From a bacterium (lineage in GTDB: Bacteria > Bacteroidota > Ignavibacteria > SZUA-365), in contig JAHLLD010000011.1 of NCBI GenBank assembly GCA_020444325.1, forward strand, positions 62,001-126,000: a stretch of 64,000 nt of DNA, read 5' to 3'. Both the position numbers and the translations under genes were made by a program. The number at the start of each line of letters is the position of its first letter. Position 1 is the first letter of the stretch. A model generated the notes under the pieces. It was not told the origin of the DNA, did not search any database, and saw nothing but the letters and a program-made list of their open reading frames with translations. Positions 1 through 8,395 of the stretch are shown here, in pieces.

Positions 1-839
1 GTTGGAATGAACGCGGGGTACAGTTCGAGGGAATCGTTTTCGTAAACCTCATACCAGGTCAGGACATTTCTCTCATTCAGGGAAACGCGCACTCCATCGT
101 ACGGGATACGATATCGTTTTGGCAGCAATAAATATCCTGAATGCCAGGATCCCCTGATATTCTGTCCCCTCTTCAGGGTCTTGAGAAAATAATTATGCCA
201 ATCCGTTGTGAACCAGTGTGTGGTTCGGCGCCGAAACACGAGCAGATCTTCGTCTCCGAAGGGTGGAGTGAATTCCTGTTCCTGGAAGATTCTCAGAGGC
301 GCGAAACATGATGTCGATTCCATGAAGCGAAACGTGCGATTCCCCTGATCCACCTGCACCGCGCCAAGTTGGTCCGCCCATCTCCATACTCCATCTGCAC
401 CGTAGTCAATCGTCACCGTACTTCTTCGCGTTACACCACAGTGTACGCTGCCGGTATCAACGATCATTCCGCTTTCGAAAATTTCACCAACGCTGCACTC
501 AAGAGGAAGCCACAACCGGTCAACGGTGCTGCCTGCACTGTCTTTGAGCATATGTAATCCATCGACTGCGTACCGGTACCAGCCGCACATGGGACAATCA
601 TTTCTGCCCGAGTGCAACTCAACCCATGCATTCCCCAGGCTATCTCTCACAGCCCCGGATTTGAGCTGCATAGCCTCCCCCAGCATCTCTGTATGATCAT
701 CCACGACGTAGCGCGAGGATACGTTCTCAAGCGGCACAGTAAGAGGAGTTCGATTCAATCTACTCCCTCTCGGTTGTGCATCCATCGCACCTGACAGGCA
801 GGAAAGTGCAATTGCGAGAAACAGAATACGCATTGCCAT
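1..839 (-). CDS. Large secreted surface protein, N-terminal part (cut by window edge)
   Basis: This is the first 279 codons of an exported protein; its C-terminus lies beyond the left edge. The ATG has GGAGG five bases upstream, and a hydrophobic signal peptide ends near GAMDAQ. I read the frame through and it stays open to the edge. It parallels the first 285 residues of the 1308-residue protein at 36552-40478: both have WYR..VDGL followed by (K/R)DSAG, then DTGSV.C, then LNERNVL followed by LELYPA(F/Y)IPT. The missing part is therefore probably a vWA/cohesin-like region and a T9SS sorting domain; that is inference. The upstream leader is shared with the vWA genes at 2521-5271 and 5405-8155. 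Function unknown; surface-exposed or secreted is likely. Confidence 0.8.
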   Translation of the reverse strand, partial: MAMRILFLAIALSCLSGAMDAQPRGSRLNRTPLTVPLENVSSRYVVDDHTEMLGEAMQLKSGAVRDSLGNAWVELHSGRNDCPMCGWYRYAVDGLHMLKDSAGSTVDRLWLPLECSVGEIFESGMIVDTGSVHCGVTRRSTVTIDYGADGVWRWADQLGAVQVDQGNRTFRFMESTSCFAPLRIFQEQEFTPPFGDEDLLVFRRRTTHWFTTDWHNYFLKTLKRGQNIRGSWHSGYLLLPKRYRIPYDGVRVSLNERNVLTWYEVYENDSLELYPAFIP

Positions 840-870
840 GTGGCCCTCCACCAGTAATATTCAGGGAACC

Positions 871-893
871 TGATTGAAGATATAATCGTCATT
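871..893 (-). promoter_or_regulatory. Conserved leader element, copy 1
   Basis: On the minus strand this reads AATGACGATTATATC and continues TTCAATCA. It lies 31 bases before the start codon at 839. Near-identical 23-base copies sit at 5302-5324 and 8188-8210, at the same distance from the starts of two other secreted-protein genes, each followed by the same TGGTGGAGGGCC ribosome-binding region. It may be a promoter core, an RNA leader or simply a trace of gene duplication. Confidence 0.55.
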
Positions 894-999
894 TAATATG
901 TTATGGTCAAGCTCATGTGCATAGGAACGGCTACAGCTATTCATGTGTCTTGTAATTCGAGCACATAGATGCAGAAGTCATGACAGTCAGGTACAGACA

Positions 1000-2436
1000 A
1001 TGACAGCAGCGCCACGTTCTCTCCAATTCCACTTTCGTCTACAACAGGCGACCGGACTACTCGTCCTCTCCCTGCTTCTGCTCTCCTGCACAGAGGAGAC
1101 TCCACAGGAACCATCTGCCTCGGTCGTGCCGTCGGTTACATGGGAAAAGCCATTTGAGTTGACCTCCTATACCACATTCAGCACACTGCTATCCCGGGAT
1201 ACGGTACGCCTCAGCTGGGTACTCTATGACACGAGCATGACCAACCTTGCTGTCTGGTATCGAAAAATTCCGAAATCTGAATGGACCTTCCTCAAGCTTG
1301 TTCCCGCAATAAAGCAGAGAACCGATGTGGAGGTGGCCCTCTGGGACGCTCCTGCCTGGAGGTTCGCGATCGCCAGGACGGATACCCTTGAGATGGATTC
1401 GACTGCGGTTATAGGCATTGAGCAGGAAGCAGCCTATTTCATCGAACCGAGGGAGAATACGATTTACTTCAATTCAGACTCCGTTTTGATACACTGGAGA
1501 CCAAAAACTGATCGTCCCATCAGAGCCATACTCGAATACACGAAGATGGGGAATGAGGACTGGAAGGAGGGTGTCATACTGGGTCCCGCAGATACCGTTT
1601 TTACATGGACGGACAATCCGCTCGGACAGGGAGGCTGCTATCAGATGCGTCTTTCCTTTATAGACGCGCCCCCCTCCTACGTACGTGGTGTCATGTTCGG
1701 CGGATTCGAGGTGCACAAGCCGCAGGAGAATGCTATCCTCTACCGCTTCCTGCCTGTCGACATTGATGCCGAAATACATATTCCGCATTGCATGAATCAG
1801 GATGGTGAAACCGTGTATGAATTTTCCTCCGATGGTGGAAGCTCCTGGCGGGAAGTCGATAAAGGCTGGCGACTGACAGCGGATGCCACAAACAATGCTG
1901 CGCTACGTGTCTCGGAGCTCACGATGGGAGTTTCACAGATCATCAGTCCTGTGATCATTGAAGATCGCAGTACGACATTTTTCGAACTGAACCCTGGGCT
2001 CGAAATGCGATACCGACACTCAGGGTTCAGGAGTACTCGCTACGGCTCCGATACAACATATGCAGAGTGGTACACGATACATGTCGATGATGAGATCGTC
2101 CATAATGATCGCATTGAATATCCCTGCACGATTACGATTGAACGGGACGGCGAAGCACCGACTACTGAGAAACATTCTCTGTATCAGTCACGAGATGGAC
2201 AGCAAATGATCAGCGGGAATTTCGGACCGTTCAGCTTCGGCGAAATCTTTGGTCTCCACGACATTTCCATTGACAGCGAGCAATTCTCCATCGTACATAG
2301 TCAGGGACCCGATTATGTCGATCGCAGCTTCTATGTCGTGGAACGCGGACGCGGTATCAGTACCGGCTACCATACGCACGTCTCCGGACATATCAACCCT
2401 GTAGGAAGCGGACACCGATATGTCCTGATGGACTGA
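1000..2436 (+). CDS. Lipoprotein, surface-protein family of unknown function
   Basis: Predicted 478-residue lipoprotein. The ATG at 1000 was chosen because it gives a compact signal peptide with a lipobox (LLSC, Cys30); the frame opens earlier at 943. Acidic and Ser/Pro-rich residues follow the cysteine, then a mostly beta-strand body. It resembles the lipoprotein at 20680-22404 in layout: an ssDGGxxW segment (here SSDGGSSWREVD) in the middle, then T.FF.L.pG..(M/F).YR and a C-terminal domain rich in Tyr and Asp. The gene converges on the vWA gene at 2521-5271. A palindromic repeat begins on the last base of its stop codon. Role unknown; a surface lipoprotein working with the neighbouring T9SS cargo is a guess. 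Confidence 0.75.
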   Translation: MTAAPRSLQFHFRLQQATGLLVLSLLLLSCTEETPQEPSASVVPSVTWEKPFELTSYTTFSTLLSRDTVRLSWVLYDTSMTNLAVWYRKIPKSEWTFLKLVPAIKQRTDVEVALWDAPAWRFAIARTDTLEMDSTAVIGIEQEAAYFIEPRENTIYFNSDSVLIHWRPKTDRPIRAILEYTKMGNEDWKEGVILGPADTVFTWTDNPLGQGGCYQMRLSFIDAPPSYVRGVMFGGFEVHKPQENAILYRFLPVDIDAEIHIPHCMNQDGETVYEFSSDGGSSWREVDKGWRLTADATNNAALRVSELTMGVSQIISPVIIEDRSTTFFELNPGLEMRYRHSGFRSTRYGSDTTYAEWYTIHVDDEIVHNDRIEYPCTITIERDGEAPTTEKHSLYQSRDGQQMISGNFGPFSFGEIFGLHDISIDSEQFSIVHSQGPDYVDRSFYVVERGRGISTGYHTHVSGHINPVGSGHRYVLMD

Positions 2437-2454
2437 TATGCACTTTCTGCATAT
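2436..2454. repeat. TATGCA palindrome, copy 1
   Basis: Arms ATATGCA and TGCATAT flank the loop CTTTC. The first base is the last A of the stop codon of the lipoprotein gene. Same orientation as the copy at 2485-2507. Seven copies occur in the window (others at 5370, 22506, 28897, 28930 and 54268). Confidence 0.8.
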
Positions 2455-2484
2455 TTCATGCGGCGCTCCCCCCTGCAGCTGGGG

Positions 2485-2507
2485 AAATATGCACTTTCTG
2501 CATATTT
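2485..2507. repeat. TATGCA palindrome, copy 2
   Basis: Nine-base perfect arms AAATATGCA and TGCATATTT around CTTTC. It lies 13 bases before the stop of the convergent vWA gene. The two tandem copies sit between convergent genes, where they could fold as RNA hairpins at both 3' ends. Confidence 0.85.
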
Positions 2508-2520
2508 CCTTCCACGCAGT

Positions 2521-5271
2521 CTACCGAATCTGCACCGCACGGATGGTGTTTACTCCGCCATGATGGATGTGGAGGTAGTAGATGCCCCTTCCCCATCCGT
2601 CGGTTTCGATGGTGAAGGTGTGCAGTCCCACGATACGAAATGCCTCCGAGGAGTACACCGCGCGACCCAGCAGATCGTATGCGGTGATATCTACCGATTC
2701 TGATCTGCTTGAGTGGAAACGAAGGTTCAGTGCGCCGCTGCCGGGCTGCGGGTAGATATCCACGGCGAACAATCCCGGAACGGGGAACTCCGCATCGAGT
2801 ACATCGACGGTGAATGGATCCGAGACATTCTCACATCCGTCACCGTTCCGCACGATGACTCTGTACACACCAACATCATCGAGTTTGTAAGATCGTCCGG
2901 TAGCGCCGGGAATGGACGTGGTGTCCTTCATCCACTGCCAGCTCGTGGCAGGATCCGTTCGCAGACTGTCCCCGCTGCGCGTAATCATCGGCTTCGGCGG
3001 CAGGGGTACTGCGGTTACGTTGATGGTATCCGACATCGCGGTCTGACCGAAGTAATCGGTTACCTCCACCCAGAACGCACCGCTCTGCGTGACTTCGATG
3101 CGGCGCGTTGTATCGCCTTTTGACCACAGGTACGTTTCATACCCGGCACCTCCATCGAGTATAAGGGACTCTCCCTCACAGAACGTGAGAGCACCAAGTG
3201 GGTTGATCTTAACGGACAATGGAGCAGTGAGCGGCGGAATCGTGATCGTGACCTGACACATTGTTGAGTCCGCATTCGCTGTCTTTACCCAAATTTGAAT
3301 ATCATACTGCTGCGCGGTTAGTGTTCGGGGGTGCTTGACCATCCACATGACGCTGCCGGATTGTGCGCTGGATAACCGTGACGGCAGAATGCGTTTCGTA
3401 TTGTTGTCGGGCGCATCGATATCTGCCAGAGAGAGATCAGGCGGGAGGATGATGGTCGCAAAAACGGAATCCGTTCGCAGCCCCCCGGTATTCGTGACCG
3501 TCAGCGTCACGGGAAATGGCATCGGGGCATACACACCTCTCACGGTATCCGCCACGAGAGTCGGGACATTGATACCGCATTCGAGAATGGGATCCGTGGG
3601 CGGAATGTACACCGGGGTGCAGCAGGTTACGTCCCTGTGATTATCCGCCATCGCCGTGATACATATCTGTGTGGCGACACCGTTGCTCCGTCTTTTGGCG
3701 GACACCTGCCAGCGCACTTCCGTATAGGCTCCGGTATCGATATCTGCTGGGACACCGGGCTGTTCGTCTGAAAGCGGGGACACCAGCTCAATGTCATTGG
3801 CGTTGTACGCGATTTTGAAGCGGACGTTTTCCACGCTCCAGTCTCCCTGATTTCCGAAACGTCCGACGACCTCGAAGGGATTGGGGAGATAATCGTTGAT
3901 GGCGCGTTGCCATGTCAATTCCAGGGGCGCATCGACATCACAGGTCAGAATTGGGAGCTGTGGATAAATGCAGATTTCCCCGGAGGTAAACTTCGGCAGG
4001 AAACAGCCCTGCTCTAACACACCGTCCGACCCGTCGATCTGCACGCAGGTTGTGTCGTCCGGATCCGACGCCCGGAAGGTGAGTTCCATAAGCGTCCCGG
4101 TGCCGCTGAGCAGTTTCCTGTCCGTGGTCTGCACCCGCATGCCACCAGCGACTTCCGTCGCATTGATCCCCACATTTTCCAGGAGGGTCCCTGGAGGTGC
4201 TTCGGCACCCAGAAAGACCAGCTTGCTCTTGTCATAGAGCAGGGTGTATTCGAAAGGGTAGAATAGTTTATCTCCCGCGGGCGTCAGCAGTTCGAGGGGT
4301 ATCGTGATATCACTCCTACCCTCGCCTGTACGCGTCCCAACTTCCATGTACAGATCTGAATACGTGGATGAGTCACTCGGGGCACGATAGGATCTGGTTT
4401 TGACGTCCGTGCCGCCGCAGAAATCCGTCAGATGAAGTTCGACGCTACGCATTTCTCCATCCGCGCAGTCACGCTCGTAGGTGATCACGCATTCCTGGAA
4501 TCCCTGGAAAAGTATAGTAGCAATCTCATCATATATCGACGCCAGCTGTCCCGCATCAGGTGTCCGGTAGTAACGTCCCCCGGTGAGTATCGCGATCATC
4601 TCCAGCTCCACCGCGTTGACGTTGGAGCCATACGCCACGGTGTATACGCGAATGTGATTATTAATGGCCAGGTTAATGATTTCCGCAGGGGTACGTGTTG
4701 AGGAATTGTCTGCTCCGTCACAGAGCAGTATCACCGCGCGACAGGGATTGATGCCATTGTTGATCAGCTCGAAGATTCCTTCATACGCACCATCCCACAC
4801 GGCCGTGGCTCCTCCGACAGGCAGACTGTCTATCGCTGCATGCAGCAGGAACTGCAGCCGTGTCGTCTGCTGCGCAATATTCACCCTCTCATTGAACCAC
4901 AACACCACAGCTTCGTCAACAGATTCGTCCATTCTGTCAACGAATGCATGTCCCGCAGCCATGGCGCCCGCGTTACCGGCGCCGGACATTGAGCCGGATG
5001 CGTCAAAGACGAGAGCGACCGAGGCAGGACAGTGCTGTGAAGGATCCGGGCAGGACATCGTGAAATCCTTTACCTCCACCCCGTTCTCAAAAACGCTGAA
5101 ATCCTCTTTCGCCATGTTGTAGGCCGGAGTCCCATCGCAGGCGACGGAGAAATACAGCTCGATCGTCGGCCAGTTCACTGCAGCGCGTTTGAAATTCAAA
5201 TAGGGCTGTGCATACGTCGCGCCTGACATGCAGGAAAGTGCAATTGCGAGAAACAGAAAACGCCGTGCCAT
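2521..5271 (-). CDS. T9SS-exported vWA protein with cohesin-like and PNPF domains
   Basis: 916 residues, read from the ATG at 5271, which has GGAGG five bases upstream (MARRFLF). Signal peptide to about residue 22. vWA domain at roughly 83-260 with the metal-site motif DASGS at 90-94, a GGATAVWDG loop and LCDGADNS. A cohesin-like beta domain follows (about 310-430), then domains marked by YLPNPFEV and by Ig-like strands. The C-terminal ~90 residues are a T9SS sorting domain (YPQPGSG, DLLGRAVYS, GRGIYYLHI, VQIR). The product is therefore expected to cross the outer membrane through T9SS and be anchored or released. vWA and cohesin folds usually bind proteins; the partner here is unknown. Nearly a twin of the gene at 5405-8155. 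Confidence 0.85.
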   Translation of the reverse strand: MARRFLFLAIALSCMSGATYAQPYLNFKRAAVNWPTIELYFSVACDGTPAYNMAKEDFSVFENGVEVKDFTMSCPDPSQHCPASVALVFDASGSMSGAGNAGAMAAGHAFVDRMDESVDEAVVLWFNERVNIAQQTTRLQFLLHAAIDSLPVGGATAVWDGAYEGIFELINNGINPCRAVILLCDGADNSSTRTPAEIINLAINNHIRVYTVAYGSNVNAVELEMIAILTGGRYYRTPDAGQLASIYDEIATILFQGFQECVITYERDCADGEMRSVELHLTDFCGGTDVKTRSYRAPSDSSTYSDLYMEVGTRTGEGRSDITIPLELLTPAGDKLFYPFEYTLLYDKSKLVFLGAEAPPGTLLENVGINATEVAGGMRVQTTDRKLLSGTGTLMELTFRASDPDDTTCVQIDGSDGVLEQGCFLPKFTSGEICIYPQLPILTCDVDAPLELTWQRAINDYLPNPFEVVGRFGNQGDWSVENVRFKIAYNANDIELVSPLSDEQPGVPADIDTGAYTEVRWQVSAKRRSNGVATQICITAMADNHRDVTCCTPVYIPPTDPILECGINVPTLVADTVRGVYAPMPFPVTLTVTNTGGLRTDSVFATIILPPDLSLADIDAPDNNTKRILPSRLSSAQSGSVMWMVKHPRTLTAQQYDIQIWVKTANADSTMCQVTITIPPLTAPLSVKINPLGALTFCEGESLILDGGAGYETYLWSKGDTTRRIEVTQSGAFWVEVTDYFGQTAMSDTINVTAVPLPPKPMITRSGDSLRTDPATSWQWMKDTTSIPGATGRSYKLDDVGVYRVIVRNGDGCENVSDPFTVDVLDAEFPVPGLFAVDIYPQPGSGALNLRFHSSRSESVDITAYDLLGRAVYSSEAFRIVGLHTFTIETDGWGRGIYYLHIHHGGVNTIRAVQIR

Positions 5272-5301
5272 GTGGCCCTCCACCAATAAAATTCATAATC
5301 C

Positions 5302-5324
5302 CGATTGAGGATATAATCGTCATT
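5302..5324 (-). promoter_or_regulatory. Conserved leader element, copy 2
   Basis: Minus strand reads AATGACGATTATATC then CTCAATCG, 30 bases before the ATG at 5271. It matches 871-893 and 8188-8210 at most positions, and the ribosome-binding region between it and the start is also conserved. Confidence 0.55.
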
Positions 5325-5369
5325 TTCCCTGCCTGTATCAACCCACCAGGCGAAATCCTTGCCCGTGGT

Positions 5370-5390
5370 AATATGCACTTTCTGCATATT
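5370..5390. repeat. TATGCA palindrome, copy 3
   Basis: Eight-base arms AATATGCA and TGCATATT around CTTTC, the same loop as copies 1 and 2. It lies 15 bases downstream of the stop codon of the vWA gene at 5405-8155, in the gap before the next gene on the same strand. Confidence 0.8.
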
Positions 5391-5404
5391 TCCCGCCGCT
5401 CAGG

Positions 5405-8155
5405 CTACCGTATCTGCACCGCACGGATGGTGTTTTCTCCGCCATGATTGATGCGGAGGTAATAAATACCCCTTCCCCATCCATCAGTTTCGATGGTGAA
5501 GGTATGCAGTCCCGCGATACGAAATGCATCCGAGGAATACACCGCGCGGCCCAGCAAATCGTAGGCCGTGATGTCCACCAGTTCCGACTGCGTCGAATTG
5601 AAACGAAGGTTCAGTGTGCCGGTACCGGGCTGCGGGAAGATATCTACAGCGAACAATCCAGGAACGGGGAACTCCGCGTCGAGCACATCCACGATGAAGG
5701 GATCGGAAGTATTTTCGCAACCTTCAGCATTGTACACGATGACCGCGTATTCGCCCACATCATTCAGCACAATTGCTTGTTCATCCGCTCCCGGGATCAG
5801 CGCACTGTCCTTGATCCACACGTACTGCGCCGCGGGATCGGTGATCAGGCTGTCGCCGCTTCGTCTGATAACGGGCTTCGGGGGCAGGGGGTAGACAGTG
5901 ACGACGACGGTATCGGATGTCGCGGTCTGTCCGCTCGCGTCCCACACCTGCGCCCAGTATGAGCCGCTCTGATTGACGAGAATCTTCTGTGTGGTATCAC
6001 CTCTCGACCAGAGATATTTTTCGTAACCACTCCCTGCATCCAGCACAACAGACTTTCCTTCACAGAAAGCGAGTGCACCTTCCGGTGTGATGGTGGCCGA
6101 CAACGGTGTGGTGAGTGGAGGGATCGTAACGACAGCCTCGCAGAGTGAGGAGTCTGCGTTCGAAGTTTTCACCCATACCTGAATCGTATACTGTTTTTCG
6201 GTGAGGGCACGGGGATGCTTGACCATCCACATGGCCGTACCGACTTGTGACGCGGAAAGTATTGCAGGCAGCACGCGTTTTGTGTGATTGTCAGGAGCAT
6301 CATTCGCGGCCAGGGAGAGATCAGGAGGAACGATGATGGTGGCGAATACGGAATCCGTCTGCAGTCCACCGGAATTCGTAACCGTCACAGTGACGGGAAA
6401 TGGCATCGGCGCATACATCCCTTTCTCTGTATCGGCAGTGATTATCGGGATATCCAGTGCGCATTCAAGGATAGGCTCCGCAGGCGGAATATAAATCTGC
6501 GCACAACATGTCACGTCTTCATGATTATCAAACATCGCAGTGATGCACAGATCCGTCGTATCACCTGTAGATTGCGGCTTAACCTGGATGATCCACTCCA
6601 CCTCCACAGAACTCCCGGTATCGATATCCGCCGGCACAGCAACCTGCTCATCCGAACTTGGCGTCATCAAGGAAAAGACGGAGTCATCATATGTAATTTT
6701 GAAGCGCGTATTTTTCGCTCGCCGGTCACCGGAGTTGAAGAATCTCCCTCGTATCTGGAACGGGTTTGGATTGTAGGAGCCCAGCGCACGATCCCAGACA
6801 AACGAAAAAGTTGGGAACGGTTCGCAGGTGACGAGCGGAGCCCCGGGGAGGATGCAGATCTGTCCCGCTGCCACGACAGGCAGGAAACAGCCCTGTTCAA
6901 ATGCCGCGTCAGCAATCTGAATATTGCAGCAGGTCGTATCATTGGGACGCGAGGCACGGAAGGTGAACTCCATGAGCTCGCCGATACTGCCGAGCAGCTT
7001 GCGGTCCGTCGTCTCTATTCGTACGCCTCCCGGAACCGGTGAGATGTCGAGTGGAACTCCTTCAAGCAGCGCCCCTGTCGGTGCGTTCACGCCCACAAAG
7101 GAGACGCACTGCTGATCGAACAGCAACGAAAAGCTGAAGGGATAGAACATTCTGTCACCCGGTGGCGCAAGGAGGTTGAGCGGGATGCTGACTTCGCTCC
7201 CGGCATTGACCGTGGCATCTCCAATTTCCATCTGAAGACCGGAGAAGGTCGTGGAATCCATCGGCGCACGATAGCCTTTGACTTTCACATCCGATCCCCC
7301 GCAGAAATTTACGAGCTGCAGTTCCAGATCCCGCATCGCACCATCGGAGCAGTCGCTCTCATAGGTGATCGTGCATTCCTGGAAACCCTGAAACATGATT
7401 GTCGAAATCTCCTGGTAAATCGCAGCCAGCTGTCCCGCATTGGGAGTATGGTAATAGCGTCCCCCGGTCAGCAGCGCGATCATCTCCAGTTCTGTAGCAT
7501 TGATGTTTGAACCCAGTCCAACTGTGTACACGCGTACATGGTGCTGATTCGCAAGATCGATGATTTCCTGCGGGGTGCGTGATGAGGAATTGTCTTCCCC
7601 GTCGCCCAGCAGTATCACCCCCCTGCAGGGATTGGTCCCATGCAGAGCCACTTCCTCAACTCCTCTGTAGCAGCCATCCCATATGGCGGTGAAGCCACCG
7701 GTCGGAAGTGCTTCGAGCGCGGAATAGAGCAGCGGTTTCAGAGTCGTCATCTGCTGCTGCACCGTGACCTGCGCGTTGAACCAGATAATGCTCACCTGGT
7801 CGAGGACTCCGTCAATAATATCCACGAACGCCCGTCCCGCCGCTTTGGCACCCGCATTCCCCGCACCCGCCATTGAACCGGAACCATCGAACACGAGGGC
7901 AACGGAAATGGCGCAGCGCTGTGTGGGGTCGGGACAGGAAAGCGCAAAGTCATTGACCTCCACTCCATTTTCGAACACCCGCAAATTCTGCTTTGTCATG
8001 TTGTAGGCGGGAGTCCCGCTGCAGCCCACCGAGAAGTACAGTTCGACCGTCGGCCAGTTCGTCGCGACCCGTTTGAAATTCAGGTTGGGCTGCGCTGTCA
8101 CTGCTACGGTCAACGCAGCAAAAAGCAGTGTCGTCAGAAGGAAACGCTTCGCCAA
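5405..8155 (-). CDS. T9SS-exported vWA protein, tandem twin
   Basis: 916 residues, exactly as long as its twin at 2521-5271. No ATG fits. The start is taken as TTG at 8155 because it follows GGAGG by five bases, as in the twin, and gives the matching N-terminus (LAKRFLL against MARRFLF). An upstream ATG at 8227 would add 24 residues with no ribosome site. Domains run in the same order: signal peptide, vWA (DGSGS metal site, GGFTAIWDG), cohesin-like domain, PNPFQI domain, Ig-like repeats, T9SS sorting domain. The last 95 residues are almost identical to the twin; the rest has diverged throughout, which points to an old tandem duplication with both copies kept. Cell-surface binding role is inferred. 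Confidence 0.85.
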   Translation of the reverse strand: MAKRFLLTTLLFAALTVAVTAQPNLNFKRVATNWPTVELYFSVGCSGTPAYNMTKQNLRVFENGVEVNDFALSCPDPTQRCAISVALVFDGSGSMAGAGNAGAKAAGRAFVDIIDGVLDQVSIIWFNAQVTVQQQMTTLKPLLYSALEALPTGGFTAIWDGCYRGVEEVALHGTNPCRGVILLGDGEDNSSSRTPQEIIDLANQHHVRVYTVGLGSNINATELEMIALLTGGRYYHTPNAGQLAAIYQEISTIMFQGFQECTITYESDCSDGAMRDLELQLVNFCGGSDVKVKGYRAPMDSTTFSGLQMEIGDATVNAGSEVSIPLNLLAPPGDRMFYPFSFSLLFDQQCVSFVGVNAPTGALLEGVPLDISPVPGGVRIETTDRKLLGSIGELMEFTFRASRPNDTTCCNIQIADAAFEQGCFLPVVAAGQICILPGAPLVTCEPFPTFSFVWDRALGSYNPNPFQIRGRFFNSGDRRAKNTRFKITYDDSVFSLMTPSSDEQVAVPADIDTGSSVEVEWIIQVKPQSTGDTTDLCITAMFDNHEDVTCCAQIYIPPAEPILECALDIPIITADTEKGMYAPMPFPVTVTVTNSGGLQTDSVFATIIVPPDLSLAANDAPDNHTKRVLPAILSASQVGTAMWMVKHPRALTEKQYTIQVWVKTSNADSSLCEAVVTIPPLTTPLSATITPEGALAFCEGKSVVLDAGSGYEKYLWSRGDTTQKILVNQSGSYWAQVWDASGQTATSDTVVVTVYPLPPKPVIRRSGDSLITDPAAQYVWIKDSALIPGADEQAIVLNDVGEYAVIVYNAEGCENTSDPFIVDVLDAEFPVPGLFAVDIFPQPGTGTLNLRFNSTQSELVDITAYDLLGRAVYSSDAFRIAGLHTFTIETDGWGRGIYYLRINHGGENTIRAVQIR

Positions 8156-8187
8156 AAGGCCCTCCACCAATCTTTTCTCATGAAAAC

Positions 8188-8210
8188 CGATTGGAGACAT
8201 AATCGTCATT
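8188..8210 (-). promoter_or_regulatory. Conserved leader element, copy 3
   Basis: Minus strand AATGACGATTATGTC then TCCAATCG, 32 bases before the proposed TTG start at 8155. The constant distance to the start supports that TTG. Confidence 0.55.
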
Positions 8211-8239
8211 ATTGGTATTTGAATCAACCGGCCGCGCAG

Positions 8240-8348
8240 CTAGCGAATCGTCAGGATTTTTGTTTCCAAATGATTCGGCGTGCGCAAAAGCAGGAAATAT
8301 GTGCCAGTAGAAACCCCGGAGAGCAGAAAAGTTTCAGTATGTGTACCT
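8240..8348 (-). pseudogene. Orphan T9SS C-terminal sorting-domain tail
   Basis: The minus strand encodes, in one frame ending at TAG (8242-8240), a peptide containing SGTHTETFLL, GVSTGTYFLLLRTP and KILTIR. That is the pattern of the last ~38 residues of a T9SS sorting domain (GLSaGTYFLRL....KLTIxR). No start codon, signal peptide or upstream domain is joined to it; upstream it runs into the terminator of the ELWxSDGT gene. That gene has its own complete sorting domain, so this is not its displaced end. Best read as the stump of a deleted secreted-protein gene. Confidence 0.65.
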
Positions 8349-8388
8349 GAAAGAAAGGACAGGGAGCCGCTGGAGCAGCTCCCTGTCC
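8349..8388 (-). terminator. Intrinsic terminator of the ELWxSDGT/PKD gene
   Basis: Perfect 11-bp stem (GGACAGGGAGC with its complement, arms 8357-8367 and 8378-8388), ten-base loop, followed on the minus strand by TTTCTTTC. It starts eight bases after the stop codon at 8396. Confidence 0.8.
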
Positions 8389-8395
8389 ATGGATG

